Assembly: GCF_902686445.1 (NCBI RefSeq)
Contig: NC_062214.1
Span: forward strand, 42,541,454 to 42,605,453
Direction of reading: 5' to 3'
From: Sciurus carolinensis
Lineage: Eukaryota; Chordata; Mammalia; Rodentia; Sciuridae
Length of the DNA stretch: 64,000 nucleotides
Position 1 is the first letter of the stretch. Each line of letters opens with the position of its first letter. The notes under the pieces were generated by a model, which searched no databases, was not told the DNA's origin, and was given only the letters and a program-made list of their open reading frames with translations. A program made the translations under genes and the position numbers. Below are positions 12,420-23,427 of the stretch, one piece after another.

Positions 12420-12960
12420 TATGAAAAAGTTTGTGAGTTAGGCAGAGTAAATAATTGACAATAATAAAACAATTATAATAATACACTGTAATATATCACT
12501 ACTCTTGTGTTTTGGGCCACTGTTAAATGAAACAAGGTTTACTTGTGCAATACCTTGATAGACACAATCTGATGACATGGACTAATGGGCAGGTAGCACA
12601 CATAGTGGATACACTGGATGAAGTGGTAATTCATGTCCTGAGTATGTTGAAGGTGTAAGGAGATAATCCTTAGCTCATTCTAAGAGAACCGAGTGACCCT
12701 GATATCAAAATTAGCAAACAACCTGAGAATGACCTTTGATTTTTCTACTTCAGAACACACGGAAATTTCACATAAAAATATAAACCAAATCTAGAGGTAA
12801 TATTTCATGAGTTTTCATCACACTACTCAGAATGGCAAGCAATTTAATATTTCTGAATCATTTCTATAATTTTCCATTTAATATTTTTAGATCATAGTTA
12901 CCTATAACTAAAACAGTGGAAAGTGAAACCATTGTTAAGAGGGGATTATTGTAATACATA
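12420..12960 (-). mobile_element. Tigger-type DNA transposon relic, interrupted
   Basis: The reverse complement aligns by eye with the copy at 42966-43400 (aaaatattaaatggaaaatt; ccattctgagtag; cagtgtatccac; gcccattagtc). A foreign 150-bp L1 segment (12659-12805) interrupts it. The stretch 12036-12419 before it holds no element I could name. Confidence 0.6.
12659..12805 (+). repeat. Inverted repeat, left arm (L1 ORF2-derived)
   Basis: Its reverse complement matches 13496-13648 at close to 90 percent over about 150 bases by hand alignment, with a few small gaps. Shared landmarks are tgatatcagggtcactc and ggtcattctcaggttgtt. Confidence 0.8.
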
Positions 12961-13046
12961 TTCTGTTAACCAAAGATGATTTCTGTGGCATAAACAAATT
13001 CTCAACTGGTGGTGGTGTTTTTTTTTTTTTTTAAATATTATCTCTA

Positions 13047-13495
13047 TACAATGGAATATTACTCCACAATGAAGAATGATAAAATTATGGCATTTGTAGG
13101 CAAATGGACGAAATTGGAGAATATCATGCTAAGTGAGATAAGCCAATCTCAAAAAACTAAAGGATGAATGATCTCGCTGATAAGCGGATGAGGACATATA
13201 ATGGGGGGTGGGAGGGGTTAGCATTAGGTTTAGGGTTAGGTTTAGGGTTAGGGATAAGGAGAGCGGTAAGAATGAAGGAAAGAAGGACTGTATAGAGGGA
13301 AAAGAGGGGTGGGAGGGGTGGGGGGGAAGGGAAAAAAAAATAAACATCATTGCCCTATGTAAACGTATGATTACACAAATGGTATGCCTTGACTCTATGT
13401 ACAAATAGAGAAACAACATGTATCCCATTTGTATACAATTAAAAAAAAAAAAGAAAATTTAGGAAATAAAATTTCTAACAGTGAAAAAAAAAAAA
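13047..13495 (+). mobile_element. 5'-truncated L1 3' end with 14-bp target-site duplication
   Basis: Aaatattatctcta flanks it at 13033-13046 and 13496-13509. It carries the end of ORF2 (ggaatattactccacaatga) and a 3'UTR with gggtgggaggggt motifs. After the A-run (13441-13452) come 31 further bases with an AATAAA (13465-13470) and a second A-run. Confidence 0.9.
13217..13254 (+). repeat. Telomere-like TTAGGG repeats inside an L1 3'UTR
   Basis: Degenerate alternating TTAGGG and TTTAGGG units. The related L1 at 20058-20497 lacks them at the equivalent place. Confidence 0.9.
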
Positions 13496-13648
13496 AAATA
13501 TTATCTCTAGATTTGGTTTGTTCGTATTTTTATGTGAAATTTCTATATGTTCTAAGTAGAAAAATCAAGAGGTCATTCTCAGGTTGTTCTCTGATCTTGA
13601 TATCAGGGTCACTCAGTTCTCATAGAATGAACTAAGGATTATTCCCCT
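13496..13648 (-). repeat. Inverted repeat, right arm (start of antisense L1)
   Basis: The partner of 12659-12805. It runs straight on into antisense L1 ORF2-like sequence. Its first 14 bases are also one copy of the target-site duplication of the L1 inserted at 13047-13495. Confidence 0.8.
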
Positions 13649-13899
13649 TTCCCCTGTTTTTTGGAAAAGTTTGTATGAAACTGTGGTTATCTGTGCTTTG
13701 CACATTTGGAAGACTATGGGGTATAATTTATAAAACTGTCAGAATGGATGTTTAGAGATCTTTTCTTGGAGTAAAGAGTGGGTGGGTGGAGTGCTGAATT
13801 TCAACTGCTGATTCAATTTCAATGATGATTCTAGAACCAACTTTTGGGTTTGTGACCCAATTAATTTTCACTATTTCTTCTTTGATCTTGCATTGGTTT

Positions 13900-13922
13900 T
13901 TGTTGTTGTTGTTGTTGTTGTT
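13900..13922 (+). repeat. (GTT)n microsatellite
   Basis: About seven perfect GTT triplets. Confidence 0.9.
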
Positions 13923-14239
13923 CTTTCCAATTTCCTGACATGAACATTTATCAATTTTCATTCCTCTTTTCTTATAGTAAATACTTAAGGCAATACATTT
14001 TCCTCATGAGTACTGCTGTAGCTTCATCCTACAGGCTTCAATGAACAGCATTTTCATAACTGTTCGGTTTTATTTAATAGCTCCCATGTATCTCTTCTTT
14101 GACCTGTGACCAGGTAATGCTTAACTTTCCTAACACAGAGGATGAGTCTGAAGTATGGTTGATAAATCCTAATTTAACTGAATTTTTTAACCTTCGGATT
14201 TTTAACCCAAAAAAAAAAATTCGTATGTGTCCTAGGACA

Positions 14240-14295
14240 TAGACACAGATACATACACATACACAGTAGTATACACACACACACACATATATATA
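14240..14295 (+). repeat. Mixed (CA)n/(TA)n microsatellite
   Basis: Interrupted acatacacatacacag, then about eight CA dinucleotides passing into TATATA. Confidence 0.85.
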
Positions 14296-14419
14296 GAAAT
14301 ACAATAAAATTCTCATGAAACAACTCAATCTTAGATACAAGGGATGCACTGGTTTTTTTCCCTATGCCATCAAAAAATTAAAGAAGGTATTATATAACAA
14401 ACTAAAATAACTCTGAGGC

Positions 14420-14598
14420 TGGGCCTACAGTTTGAAAAACTAGGCAAGCACTCTACCACTGAGTTATATCCCCAACCCTTTTTATTTTGAAACAGGGTCT
14501 CACTAAGTTGCCCAGGCTGGTCTCAAACTTGCCATCCTCCTGCCTCAGCCTCCCAAGTAGCTGGGATTATAGGCATGTACCACCAAACCAGGATTATG
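14420..14598 (-). mobile_element. B1-ID composite SINE, antisense
   Basis: Antisense ID half (ccactgagttatatccccaa), then antisense B1-like half (acagggtctcactaagttgc; cctcagcctcccaagtagct). Confidence 0.9.
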
Positions 14599-14599
14599 G

Positions 14600-15300
14600 T
14601 CAATAGTTATATGTATACTCTATAAGGTGTGAATCCTTACTTAGTTCAAGCTTAAGCTTAATAATCTTCTATACAGAGTCACTAGGTTTTTGCCTACCCA
14701 ATCTAGCAGTTACTGTGAGCTCATAACTTTCCTACTATAATCATGGACTTATTAATTCCTTTTTGGACTCTCCCAATTTGTGATTTGGAGACTATCTTGT
14801 TTAGGGGAACACATTATCAGAATTATTACATCTTCCTGGTAGAGGGTGTTACCTCCCTTGTATTCTTCAATGATCCTCTTCATCCTAATGATTTATTTTC
14901 CTTAAAGTTTAGTTTGATTATTTAAAAAGTCCTACCAAATTTTGGGGGGTTAATATTGGCCTGGAACCTTTTTCTATTTTTTACTTTCAGCTCCTCTGTG
15001 TTCCTATGTTTTAAGTGGAGCTCTTAAAAATAGCATATAGCTGGGTTTTATTTTAAGACCAGTAGCAATTTGTCTTTTTAACTGGTAGGTTTAGTCCACC
15101 AACATCTATTGTGGTTTCCTATATAATTGGACTCATTTATACTCTCATTTTATACTTCCTATTTATAACACTGTTTCTTTACTTATTTTCCCATTCTTTT
15201 TTGCACTCTCATTGGATTATTCAAGTGTTATCCTTTTTTTCTTTATGGTTTGGAAATTCAACGTCATATTTCTAATTTGAGTATCCTTTTTAAAAAATTT
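14600..15300 (-). mobile_element. L1 ORF2/3' region fragment, antisense
   Basis: Antisense L1 style (catcttcctggtagagggtg; taaaaatagcatatagctgg). Decayed. Confidence 0.5.
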
Positions 15301-15307
15301 TAACTAA

Positions 15308-15492
15308 TCCCAGAATGGTAATGCACACTTGTAATCCCAGGTCTTCAGGAGGCTGAGGCAGGAGGATTATAAATTCATGGTCAGTGTGGGCAATTTAGCA
15401 AGACCCTGTCTCAAAATAAAATAAAAAGGGATAGGGTATAGCTCAGTGGTTGAGCATTTGCCTATCATGCACTAGGCCCCAGTAGTACAAAA
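15308..15492 (+). mobile_element. B1-ID composite SINE
   Basis: B1-like half (tgtaatcccaggtcttcagg) joined through an A-rich linker to an ID half (gggtatagctcagtggttga). Confidence 0.9.
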
Positions 15493-16865
15493 AAACACAG
15501 GGAATTTTGCGTGCCTGCCTCAGGACAAAGCAGGTAAATGCTCACCTGTCCTTTCTGCTTACTAATCACTAGACGAATATCTGCTCTTTCCATTGAGGGT
15601 GCAGGTCTTCAAGAATTCAGGACTTACATGGTGGTATGAACGAAAGTTCAGTTCCCACTTTCTACTTCAAACAACCCCTGTAACCCCTGGGCATTTAAGC
15701 CAAAGATGACTATAGTTGCCACTACCTCACCCATATCCCCATCGTAGGATCAGCTTAGACTAGGCCCCAGTCACTTCTCACTTAGCTATGGTTTCCAACA
15801 ATTTCTTTGCTACCCCAAAAGCTCAGCTAAACTTTTAAAAGAATGCTTATTAACTTCATCTAACATTTCTAAAAGGGAATCAGAGCATCTGGTCTAAAAT
15901 TTTAAATGTAATCTTGAATTTGTTTTGTTTTGTTTTAATCCAGAGGAACCAAGAGAAAATGCAGCAACTAAAAGATGGATTCTGTAATCATTTATTTCAT
16001 GTGTTAAGAGGATGGAAATAACTGACTTCCTACTTTGAAGAAACAATAATACTCAATTTAAAGAAGAGTTGAAACAGTAAAAATAGAAATGTATTCTATT
16101 ATAAGCCTTTGCTTATTCATCAGCCATTTCAAATTCAATTTCTTTGCCTGAGGAAAAAAATAAAGAATTGACACATTTTTGTGTTTCTTAAAATCACCCA
16201 GTCTTTGGAAATATCTAAATAGATCTAAATCTTCTCAGAGCTTATAAGAAATCTATAAGCTTCACCTTATGAAGATAACATACCTACATGGTAAGAATCA
16301 AGAATCCTGATTTCTTGAAATAAATATGAAGAGTAAAGATTTGATGACCTACAACAGAGTACTTATTGCAGTTGACATTCAACTCCCAGAAAGCAGGGAT
16401 CAACCTGAACTGCACTGCATGCAACCAAACCTCCTCACATCAGCGCTCAGTATCTGCTGACATCAGGACAATGTGTGCTAATTTATTTCATAAGAACCAA
16501 AGAAAAACACAAGTATCCTGATGGATAAATTAATGTCCACCAAGGAGTCTTACCCATTTTTGGAAAGAGTTGTTTCTTCCTGGTTCTTCATAATTTTTAC
16601 ATACTTGGGAAAGGTCTCTAAGTTTCATTTTCAATTTGCTACTAGTATACACAGGAACATATTTGACTTAGATACGGTGAATTTTTCCCCCCAGCAACCC
16701 AGTCTAATTCTAATAACACATCTATAGACCTTTTTTAAAATTTTCTCTATATCTAGGCATTTGAACCATTGTTTTGTTCTCTTCTATCCAATCTTGATAT
16801 GTTCTGCTTTACTTTTCTTTAATGTTTGTCAGGGTAGACCTACAACACAGCACTTACAGAGAAAG
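15493..16865. other. Apparently unique intronic sequence
   Basis: No repeat, exon-like segment or regulatory cluster recognised. Confidence 0.5.
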
Positions 16866-17022
16866 GATGGACGGGTACAAAGGAACACAACTGTAATTCC
16901 AGCTACTCAGAAGGCTGACAGGAGGATTTCAAGTTTAGCAAGACCCTGCCTCAAACTAAAAAAATAAAAAGAGCTGGAATGTAACTCACAAAGTACTCCT
17001 GAGTTCAACCCCCAGTACTGCA
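16866..17022 (+). mobile_element. B1-ID composite SINE, diverged
   Basis: Tgtaattccagctactcaga then an ID-like tail (tgagttcaacccccagtact). Confidence 0.8.
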
Positions 17023-18210
17023 CAAAAAGAAAAAGACAAAGGAAGAAAGGATGACACTAAGCAAACTGTTCTTCATGATATCTAAGGGCAGGATTTTATG
17101 TTCCCTTTTTTTCAGTGTGATATTTGTTATAGGCTTTGTGTAAACATCCTTTATCAGGTTAAAGAAGTTGATTTTTAACCCTAGTTTGCATAAATATGTA
17201 GTCGATAAATATGTAGTTGATAGTTGATCAAATACCTTCTTTGTATTTGATAATCACACTGTGCTACTCCTGAAATCTGTTAGTGTGGGAGATGAATAGA
17301 AACTTATATTTAAACATTAAACCAAGTTTGCATTTCTAGGATAAATATGGTATGTCATTATACATACTAATGGATTTGGTTTATATTTTTAGGTGTAAGA
17401 TTTGACTGATAATTTTCTTCACTTCTATTTTGGTCAGGTTTTGTATCAAGATGAGTAGATAGTGTTGTGTTTCTTTCTCTTTTTTCTTTTCTTTTTTTTT
17501 TTTTGAAGAGTTTCAGAACAATTGAAATGCTTATTCTTTAAATGCCTGGTAGAGCTTATCAGTGAAGCCATCTGGAGCTGTTATTTTCTTTGTGAGAAAA
17601 CTTGAAGGCTCTAATTTCTTTAATAATTGTAGGACTATGCAGGTTTTCTCTCTTCTTGGTTCAGTAGTGATGTTATATTTCCTAGAAACTTATTAATGTT
17701 GTAAGAACTTGCAAAATTTGTAAAGTTTTCGATGTCTCCTCAAGTTATATTTTTAATAAATGTTTTAATAAAGTGTCAATTTTTAAATTTATTTAGCACA
17801 AGTTCTTCATAATAACCACTTATCTTTTTAATGTCTACATCACTTCTACTGAAGTCCCATTTTACGTACTTGATATTAGTTACTTATGTTTTTCTCTTGA
17901 TCAATTTTGCTTGAGGTTTGTAATATTACTCATCTCTTCTAAGGATGACATTATGGTTTCGTCAAGGTTCTCTATTATATATTTGCTTTGTTTCATTAAT
18001 CCTTATTGTTACCTCTTGCTGATTGACTTAGGTTTATTCTGCCTTTTGTAATGTCTCAAAATACATGCTTAGCCCATTATTTTTCATCTTTTTCTCTTCT
18101 GAATGCATTCAAAGTTATAAATTACCTGGTAAATAATATTTTAGCTACATGCTATAAGTTTTAATATGTAGTATTTTCACTATCCATTTCAAAACATTTT
18201 TATTTCCATT

Positions 18211-18345
18211 ATTTTTTTTTATTGTAAACAAATGGGATACATGTTGTTTCTCTGTACATGGTGTAAAGGCATACCATTTGTGTAATCATAAATTTACATA
18301 GGGTAATGTTGTTTGATTCATTCTGTTATTTCATTATTTTTGATC
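18211..18345 (-). mobile_element. L1 3' end, antisense, very short
   Basis: Poly-T, then the reverse complement of the 3'UTR tail seen at 13380-13440 and 20400-20490 (aaatgggatacatgttgttt). Confidence 0.85.
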
Positions 18346-18577
18346 TACACATAAATACTAGAAGCAATTTAAAATTTCTAAGTACACGAAGATTTTCTTT
18401 TCATTCACATTTCTAAGTTAATTGAATTGTGATTTGATTCTCTACTCTGTACAATTTCAATCCTTTATTATTTCTTAAGAATTAATTTAAAGGCCATGGA
18501 TATGGCCAACCTGAAAAACCTGAAGTATGCACTGTTTGGTTATAGTGTTTCATTTATACAAAAATCAATACAAACCA

Positions 18578-18793
18578 TCCAGGAGCAGTGGCACACACCT
18601 GTAATTCCAGCAGCTCGGGAGGCTAAGGTAGGAGGATCCTGAGATCAAAGCCAACCTCAGAAATTTAGTGAGACCCTGTCTCTAAATAAAATACAAAGAG
18701 GGCTGGGGATGTGGCTCAGTGGTTGAGCACCCCTGAGTTCAATGGCTGGTACCAAAAACAAACAAACAAACAAACAAACAAAAAAAAAACCGT
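18578..18793 (+). mobile_element. B1-ID composite SINE with (CAAA)n tail
   Basis: Full-length composite: B1 half, linker aaataaaatacaaagagg, ID half gctggggatgtggctcagtg, then a CAAA tail. Target-site duplication tacaaacca at 18569-18577 and 18794-18802. Confidence 0.95.
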
Positions 18794-20057
18794 TACAAAC
18801 CACATTCCTACTGTTCTGTTTGAAGGTTCTAATCCTTATTGATTTTCTCTATTTAGCTGACAGGATTACTAATATTCTCTACTATGAATACAGATTTGAC
18901 CATTTCTTAAAAATTATGTCAGTTTTTGCTTTGTATATTGAGATTATGTTAAATCTAAAGTTAAAATTGCTAAATCTTCAAACTGTGTGACCTTCTCTCT
19001 ACATAATGAGTTTTGCCTTGAAGCCTATTTGATATTACATTGATATACCAGTTTTCTTTTATTAGTATTTCTATAGTATATCTTTTTCCATTCTTTTACT
19101 TTTACCTTATCTTTCATAAACAGCACAAGAGCTGGATTTTAAAAATCCAGTATGAATAATATCTTCATATTTTAACTGGAATATTTAGGTCATTTACATT
19201 TAATAAGAATGCTGATATATTTGGGTTTTAATCTGAGTTTCATGGTACTTTCTTCCCTGTCCTGGTTTTCTTGTTGTCTTTCTGGATTATTTGAAATGTT
19301 TCATTCCCCTTCCTCCACCCCACTATTATAGAAGTAATTCACTGTTCCTACTGTTTAGTAATTATCTTTAAAAATCGACATGCAAGGTTCACAAAATTCA
19401 GTTAAATAAAAACTTTACCTTCCCCCATAATTTCCATTATCTTTTCCAACTTAGATGTTATTCTTTTCATGTATATAATCTCATTTTCTTTACATCTGTT
19501 TAGGATTGTTCAAATATTAACCAGCAACTCTTCATTGCTTGGTGTCTCACTTTTTTCCATCTGGTCTCACCTTTCTTCTAGGAATATCCTTTAGCAAAGA
19601 TTCATCAGTAACTATCTTGGTTTCCATCTTAAAATGACCCTCTTTTCACCCACATTGTTGAATTTTTCCCTCTAGTTATCACATCACTAAACTATCCACA
19701 TACAAACCTATTTTTATTTTAGGAGGTTGTTTTTGGTTTTTGATGGCTGTCTTATCCATTATGCAAAAATTCCCAGTCATAATCTCTTTAGATACCCACC
19801 AAAGAGATCCAGATTCTCTCCTGGATCCCCGATTATACACACTTCTCAGTCCATTCTCTGTGAATCTCCACTGGTATTACAAAGATTTCATCTATTTGGT
19901 TTTTAAAGATGAATTCTGTATTTTTTTTTTGTTCTGTTCATTTCTTCTCTTCAGTTTTGTCTAATCTGCTAATAAACCCATTTGTTGGGTTTTTATTACA
20001 GTTATTGACATTTTCATATTTTCATGTTGGACCTGGTTCTTTTCAAAATGTGCTAAG

Positions 20058-20497
20058 TTAGCCAGACTGTGGAATCAACCTAGTTGTCCTTCAATTGAAG
20101 AATGGATAAAGAAACTGTGGTATATATACACAATGGAATATTACTCAGCTATAAAGAATAATAAAATTATGGCATCTGCAGGCAAATGGATGAAATTGGA
20201 GAATATCATGTTAAGTGAGATAAGCCAATCTCAAAAAAACCAAAGGACGGATGATCCCGCTGATAAGCAGATGATGACACATAATGGGGGGTGGGAGGGG
20301 GGCAAGAATGGAGGAAGGAGGGACTATATAGAGGGAAAAGAGGGGTGGGAGGGGTGCAGGGAAGGAAAAAATAACAGAATGAATCAAACATCATTACCCT
20401 ATGTAAATGTATGATGACGCAAATGGTATGCTGTTACTCCATGTACAAACAGAAACAACATGTATCCCATTTGTTTACAATAAAAATAAATTTTAAA
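20058..20497 (+). mobile_element. 5'-truncated L1 3' end with 13-bp target-site duplication
   Basis: Aaaatgtgctaag flanks it at 20045-20057 and 20498-20510. Holds the ORF2 C-terminal region (atggaatattactcagctat) and the same 3'UTR as 13047-13495 but without TTAGGG repeats. Confidence 0.93.
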
Positions 20498-20510
20498 AAA
20501 ATGTGCTAAG

Positions 20511-20984
20511 ATGTTTTAGAGTTTCTTGTTCCTTGTAGGTATTTTCAACTTTGCCTATTACTTTCAGTAAGTGGTGATTATTTAATCTGCATCAACACCA
20601 CAGTCTGATATTTTTACAGATCTCTTCCAGCAGTTCCTCATTCACAATACCTTGCATCCTTTGTCTTTAGTTTTGTGTGTGTGTTGTTAAGTATGGGCTG
20701 TTCATTTTCCTGTTATAATTTTACCTGGGAATTCAATGAGCTGACATAAAGGTGTGGTTCTTCATAGACCTACCTGCTCATGGACTGGTCAACTCTAAAA
20801 TAATTTTAAAATGAGCTTGTTTCCCAGTACTCAGGTCAAGTAATCTGCATGAGGGACAATGTCTCATATCCATTTCTCAGACTATGCCCTTCCCCCCAAC
20901 CTGACTCTTGGGTAGGTTAAGCACTTCCTTTCTTCCTATTTATTTATTTTCTGTCACTGCTGTCTATCTATATATTTACTTATT
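20511..20984. other. Probable decayed L1 or unique sequence
   Basis: Nothing specific recognised. Confidence 0.4.
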
Positions 20985-21067
20985 AATCTTGCAGTGCTGG
21001 GGATTGAACCTCGGGCCTCCCGAAGGTTAAACAAGCGCTCTCTCACTGAGCTACATCCCCAGCCCCA
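20985..21067 (-). mobile_element. ID SINE, antisense
   Basis: Gtgctggggattgaacctcg, then ctcactgagctacatcccca. Confidence 0.9.
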
Positions 21068-21437
21068 GAGGTGCTTACTTTGTACTTTCCTTCTTCCTAA
21101 AGATATTGCAGCCATAGTGGTTTCAGCTCTCAGGGGAAGGATCTCCTATTATGCTGCCCATGGTGATCTCTGCCCCTTGTGCGCAATTTACCCAAGGCCC
21201 TCAGGGTCGTGTTTATCCTTTTTTAGTATCTTCTAGGCCATTCATTTCATGCTTTTCAGGAAATATTTTTGATCTTTTATCTAGTACTTGCCCCAGCCCA
21301 TCCCAAATCAGAAGCTGGTCTAGACATCACCAGAAATCCAGTGTTCCTTCGATCTTTAAGTTAACTGGTATTTGGCACTGTTGCCACTCACAGTCAAACC
21401 AAATTCCAGCCAATCAGCTCTTCAAAGAAAGGGGAGA

Positions 21438-21518
21438 TGGGTTGGGGAGATAGCTCAGTTGGTAGAGTGCTTGCCTCACAAGCACAAGGCCCTGGGTTCA
21501 ATCCCCAGCACCAGAACA
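21438..21518 (+). mobile_element. ID SINE, well preserved, with 14-bp target-site duplication
   Basis: A nearly intact tRNA-Ala-like head with A box (tagctcagttggtagagtg) and B box (gggttcaatcc). Aaagaaaggggaga flanks it at 21424-21437 and 21519-21532. Confidence 0.95.
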
Positions 21519-21532
21519 AAAGAAAGGGGAGA

Positions 21533-22467
21533 ACATCACTGCTATGTGACAAGCTGGCTGTGCCAGGGAGTCAATTTTCTAATCCAGAATTGGATATGTG
21601 AAGTGCCACCTTATCCAGTGTTTCACTTTCTGAGATTCTAGGTACCCAGTTAGCCATAGTCTAAAGGATGTATCATCAAAAGGTCAATGTGGCCTAACAC
21701 TACATCACACTGCCCACATCACTCACTTCTCTTCATCTCATCAGGCAGACATTGCATCGTCTCACACTGTCAACAGAAAAAGAATGAGTAGAGAAAAAGA
21801 AGATATTGAGAAAGATCACATTCACATAATTTTTATTACAGATTTTGCTAGAACTTCTACTCTATTATGTTACTGTTGTGAATCTCATACTGTGCCTAAT
21901 TTATAATTCAACTTTACCATAAGTACGTATGTATAGGAAAAACCATTGGGTTCAGTAGTACCTGCAACCTTCAGGCATCTACAGGGGTCACAGGAATGTA
22001 TTCCCACAGATGGGGAAACTACTATACCCCAATCCCAGGGATGAGAGGTGGAGGAGCAGGAGATCCTGCAGGGGTATCCCCACACCACCAACTTAAGGAA
22101 GCGGTGGATCTTCTAATTAGAAATGTGTGGACCAGGGTGGAATAAGGTCTGGTACCCAAATGTGGTTTTCTTTAAGAAATCAATGGGGATCAGATCAGAG
22201 CACAGATCAACTCCCTCACTTAATTCCTATGAAGAGTTGCTTTTCCACTTGGATTTGTGGTGAAGAAATAGCATTTGCTCACTGACAATAAAATCTGACC
22301 CTCTCACTAGCCCTTTGCAAAGACCCATCTTTGATTAACAAATTCTGCTGGCCAGACATTCCCATCTCTGTGATAAAAGAACTCTGGAGTGAGGGAATTA
22401 ATTCTTATTATCCAACTTTATTTCAAATTTCCTTTGGTTCCTTTCTAAAGTCAGTCATGATTTTGCA
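21533..22467. other. Apparently unique intronic sequence
   Basis: No element or exon recognised. Confidence 0.5.
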
Positions 22468-23060
22468 CTCTGAACTCTCATATACTGCTGATGGGAGTAT
22501 AAATTGATAGAAGCATTTTGGGAAAAAAGTCTGGTGCTGTCTTCTAAAGCTAAGCATATGCCTTGTGGCTCCACAATTCCACTCCAAGATAGACTCAACA
22601 GAAATGTATACATGTGTTCACCAAAAGTCAGAAGCAAGACCAATGTTATCCACAACATTCCCAAACCGGAAACTATCAGAATACCTATCCAGAATAAAAT
22701 GGGTAAAATGAGGTATATTCACACACTGAGATATTAAATAACAATGAGAATAAATGAAAGAACTACAGTTATCCAAACACATGGATGAATCTTACACATA
22801 GGCCAAGGGAAAGACAAGCAGGTACCATATGATTCCATATCCATCAAGTTCACACACAGGCAAAAAGAACCTATTAGAAATAGGAGAGCAGGTATCCTTG
22901 GGGACAGGCAACAAGTAGAAGGTAACACAGGGACACAAGAAGAGCTTTGAAGAGAAATAATAGATTTCTTGATCTGCTGGTTAAATAAGGGTTCATAGTC
23001 TGAAAAAAATGTATTGAGCTATAGACTCAAATATATACTTTACTTCAGTAAAGAGTTAAA
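22468..23060 (+). mobile_element. Older L1 3' end
   Basis: Old mammalian L1 order: tactgctgatgggagtataa, then the ccacaattccactcc region, ataccatatgattccata near the end, and a degenerate 3' tail. Frames are broken. Confidence 0.7.
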
Positions 23061-23308
23061 AATGTGTGTGCCATCTCTGCCAGGAAAATGCATCCCATGG
23101 ATCCTGAAGGAGGGGCAAATTTAAGGCCTAAAGAATCTATCACAGTACTTGATACTACTGTCACCTCCCAGCTCTTACACATACACAATACTGTTCTCTC
23201 CAAAAAGAGGAATTAGGGAAACCAGGCAGGTGTCCTGATGCATTCAGGACAGCAGTGTAGCCATGCCTACTGTGCTATCCTTCTCACAGTCTTAAAAAAT
23301 AAAACTGT

Positions 23309-23415
23309 GGGGTTGGGGATATAGCTCAGTTGGTAGAGTGCTTGCCTCGAAAGCACAAGGCCCTGGGTTCAATTCCCAGCACCACGGGGGGAGGGGTGGG
23401 GAAGAAAATAAAATA
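23309..23415 (+). mobile_element. ID SINE, well preserved, with target-site duplication
   Basis: The tRNA-like head differs only slightly from that at 21438-21518. Aaataaaactgt flanks it at 23297-23308 and 23416-23427. The tail is G-rich, then (AAAAT)n. Confidence 0.95.
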
Positions 23416-23427
23416 AAATAAAACTGT

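Larger units (their letters stand above)
13649..14400 (-). mobile_element. L1 ORF2 fragment, antisense, decayed
   Basis: Continuation of antisense L1 style from the right arm (tttttggaaaagtttgtatg). It holds a short (GTT)n at 13900-13922 and a mixed CA/TA tract at about 14240-14295. No intact frame. Confidence 0.55.
17060..20044 (-). mobile_element. Decayed antisense L1 mosaic
   Basis: Segments follow antisense L1 ORF2 order: gcatttctaggataaatatg, then gtgaagccatctggagctgt, then later 3' region text. It is broken by an L1 3' end (18211-18345) and a SINE (18578-18793). No coding capacity remains. Confidence 0.6.

Noticed and set aside
13217..13254. Interstitial telomere marking a chromosome fusion
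   Set aside because: It lies wholly inside an L1 3'UTR that has its own target-site duplication.
20133..20414. 93-codon frame starting MEYYSAIKNNKIM
   Set aside because: This is the C-terminal remnant of L1 ORF2 running into the 3'UTR, not a host gene.
21438..21518. tRNA-Ala gene
   Set aside because: It has tRNA-like boxes, but the A-rich tail, target-site duplication and many sibling copies show an ID SINE.
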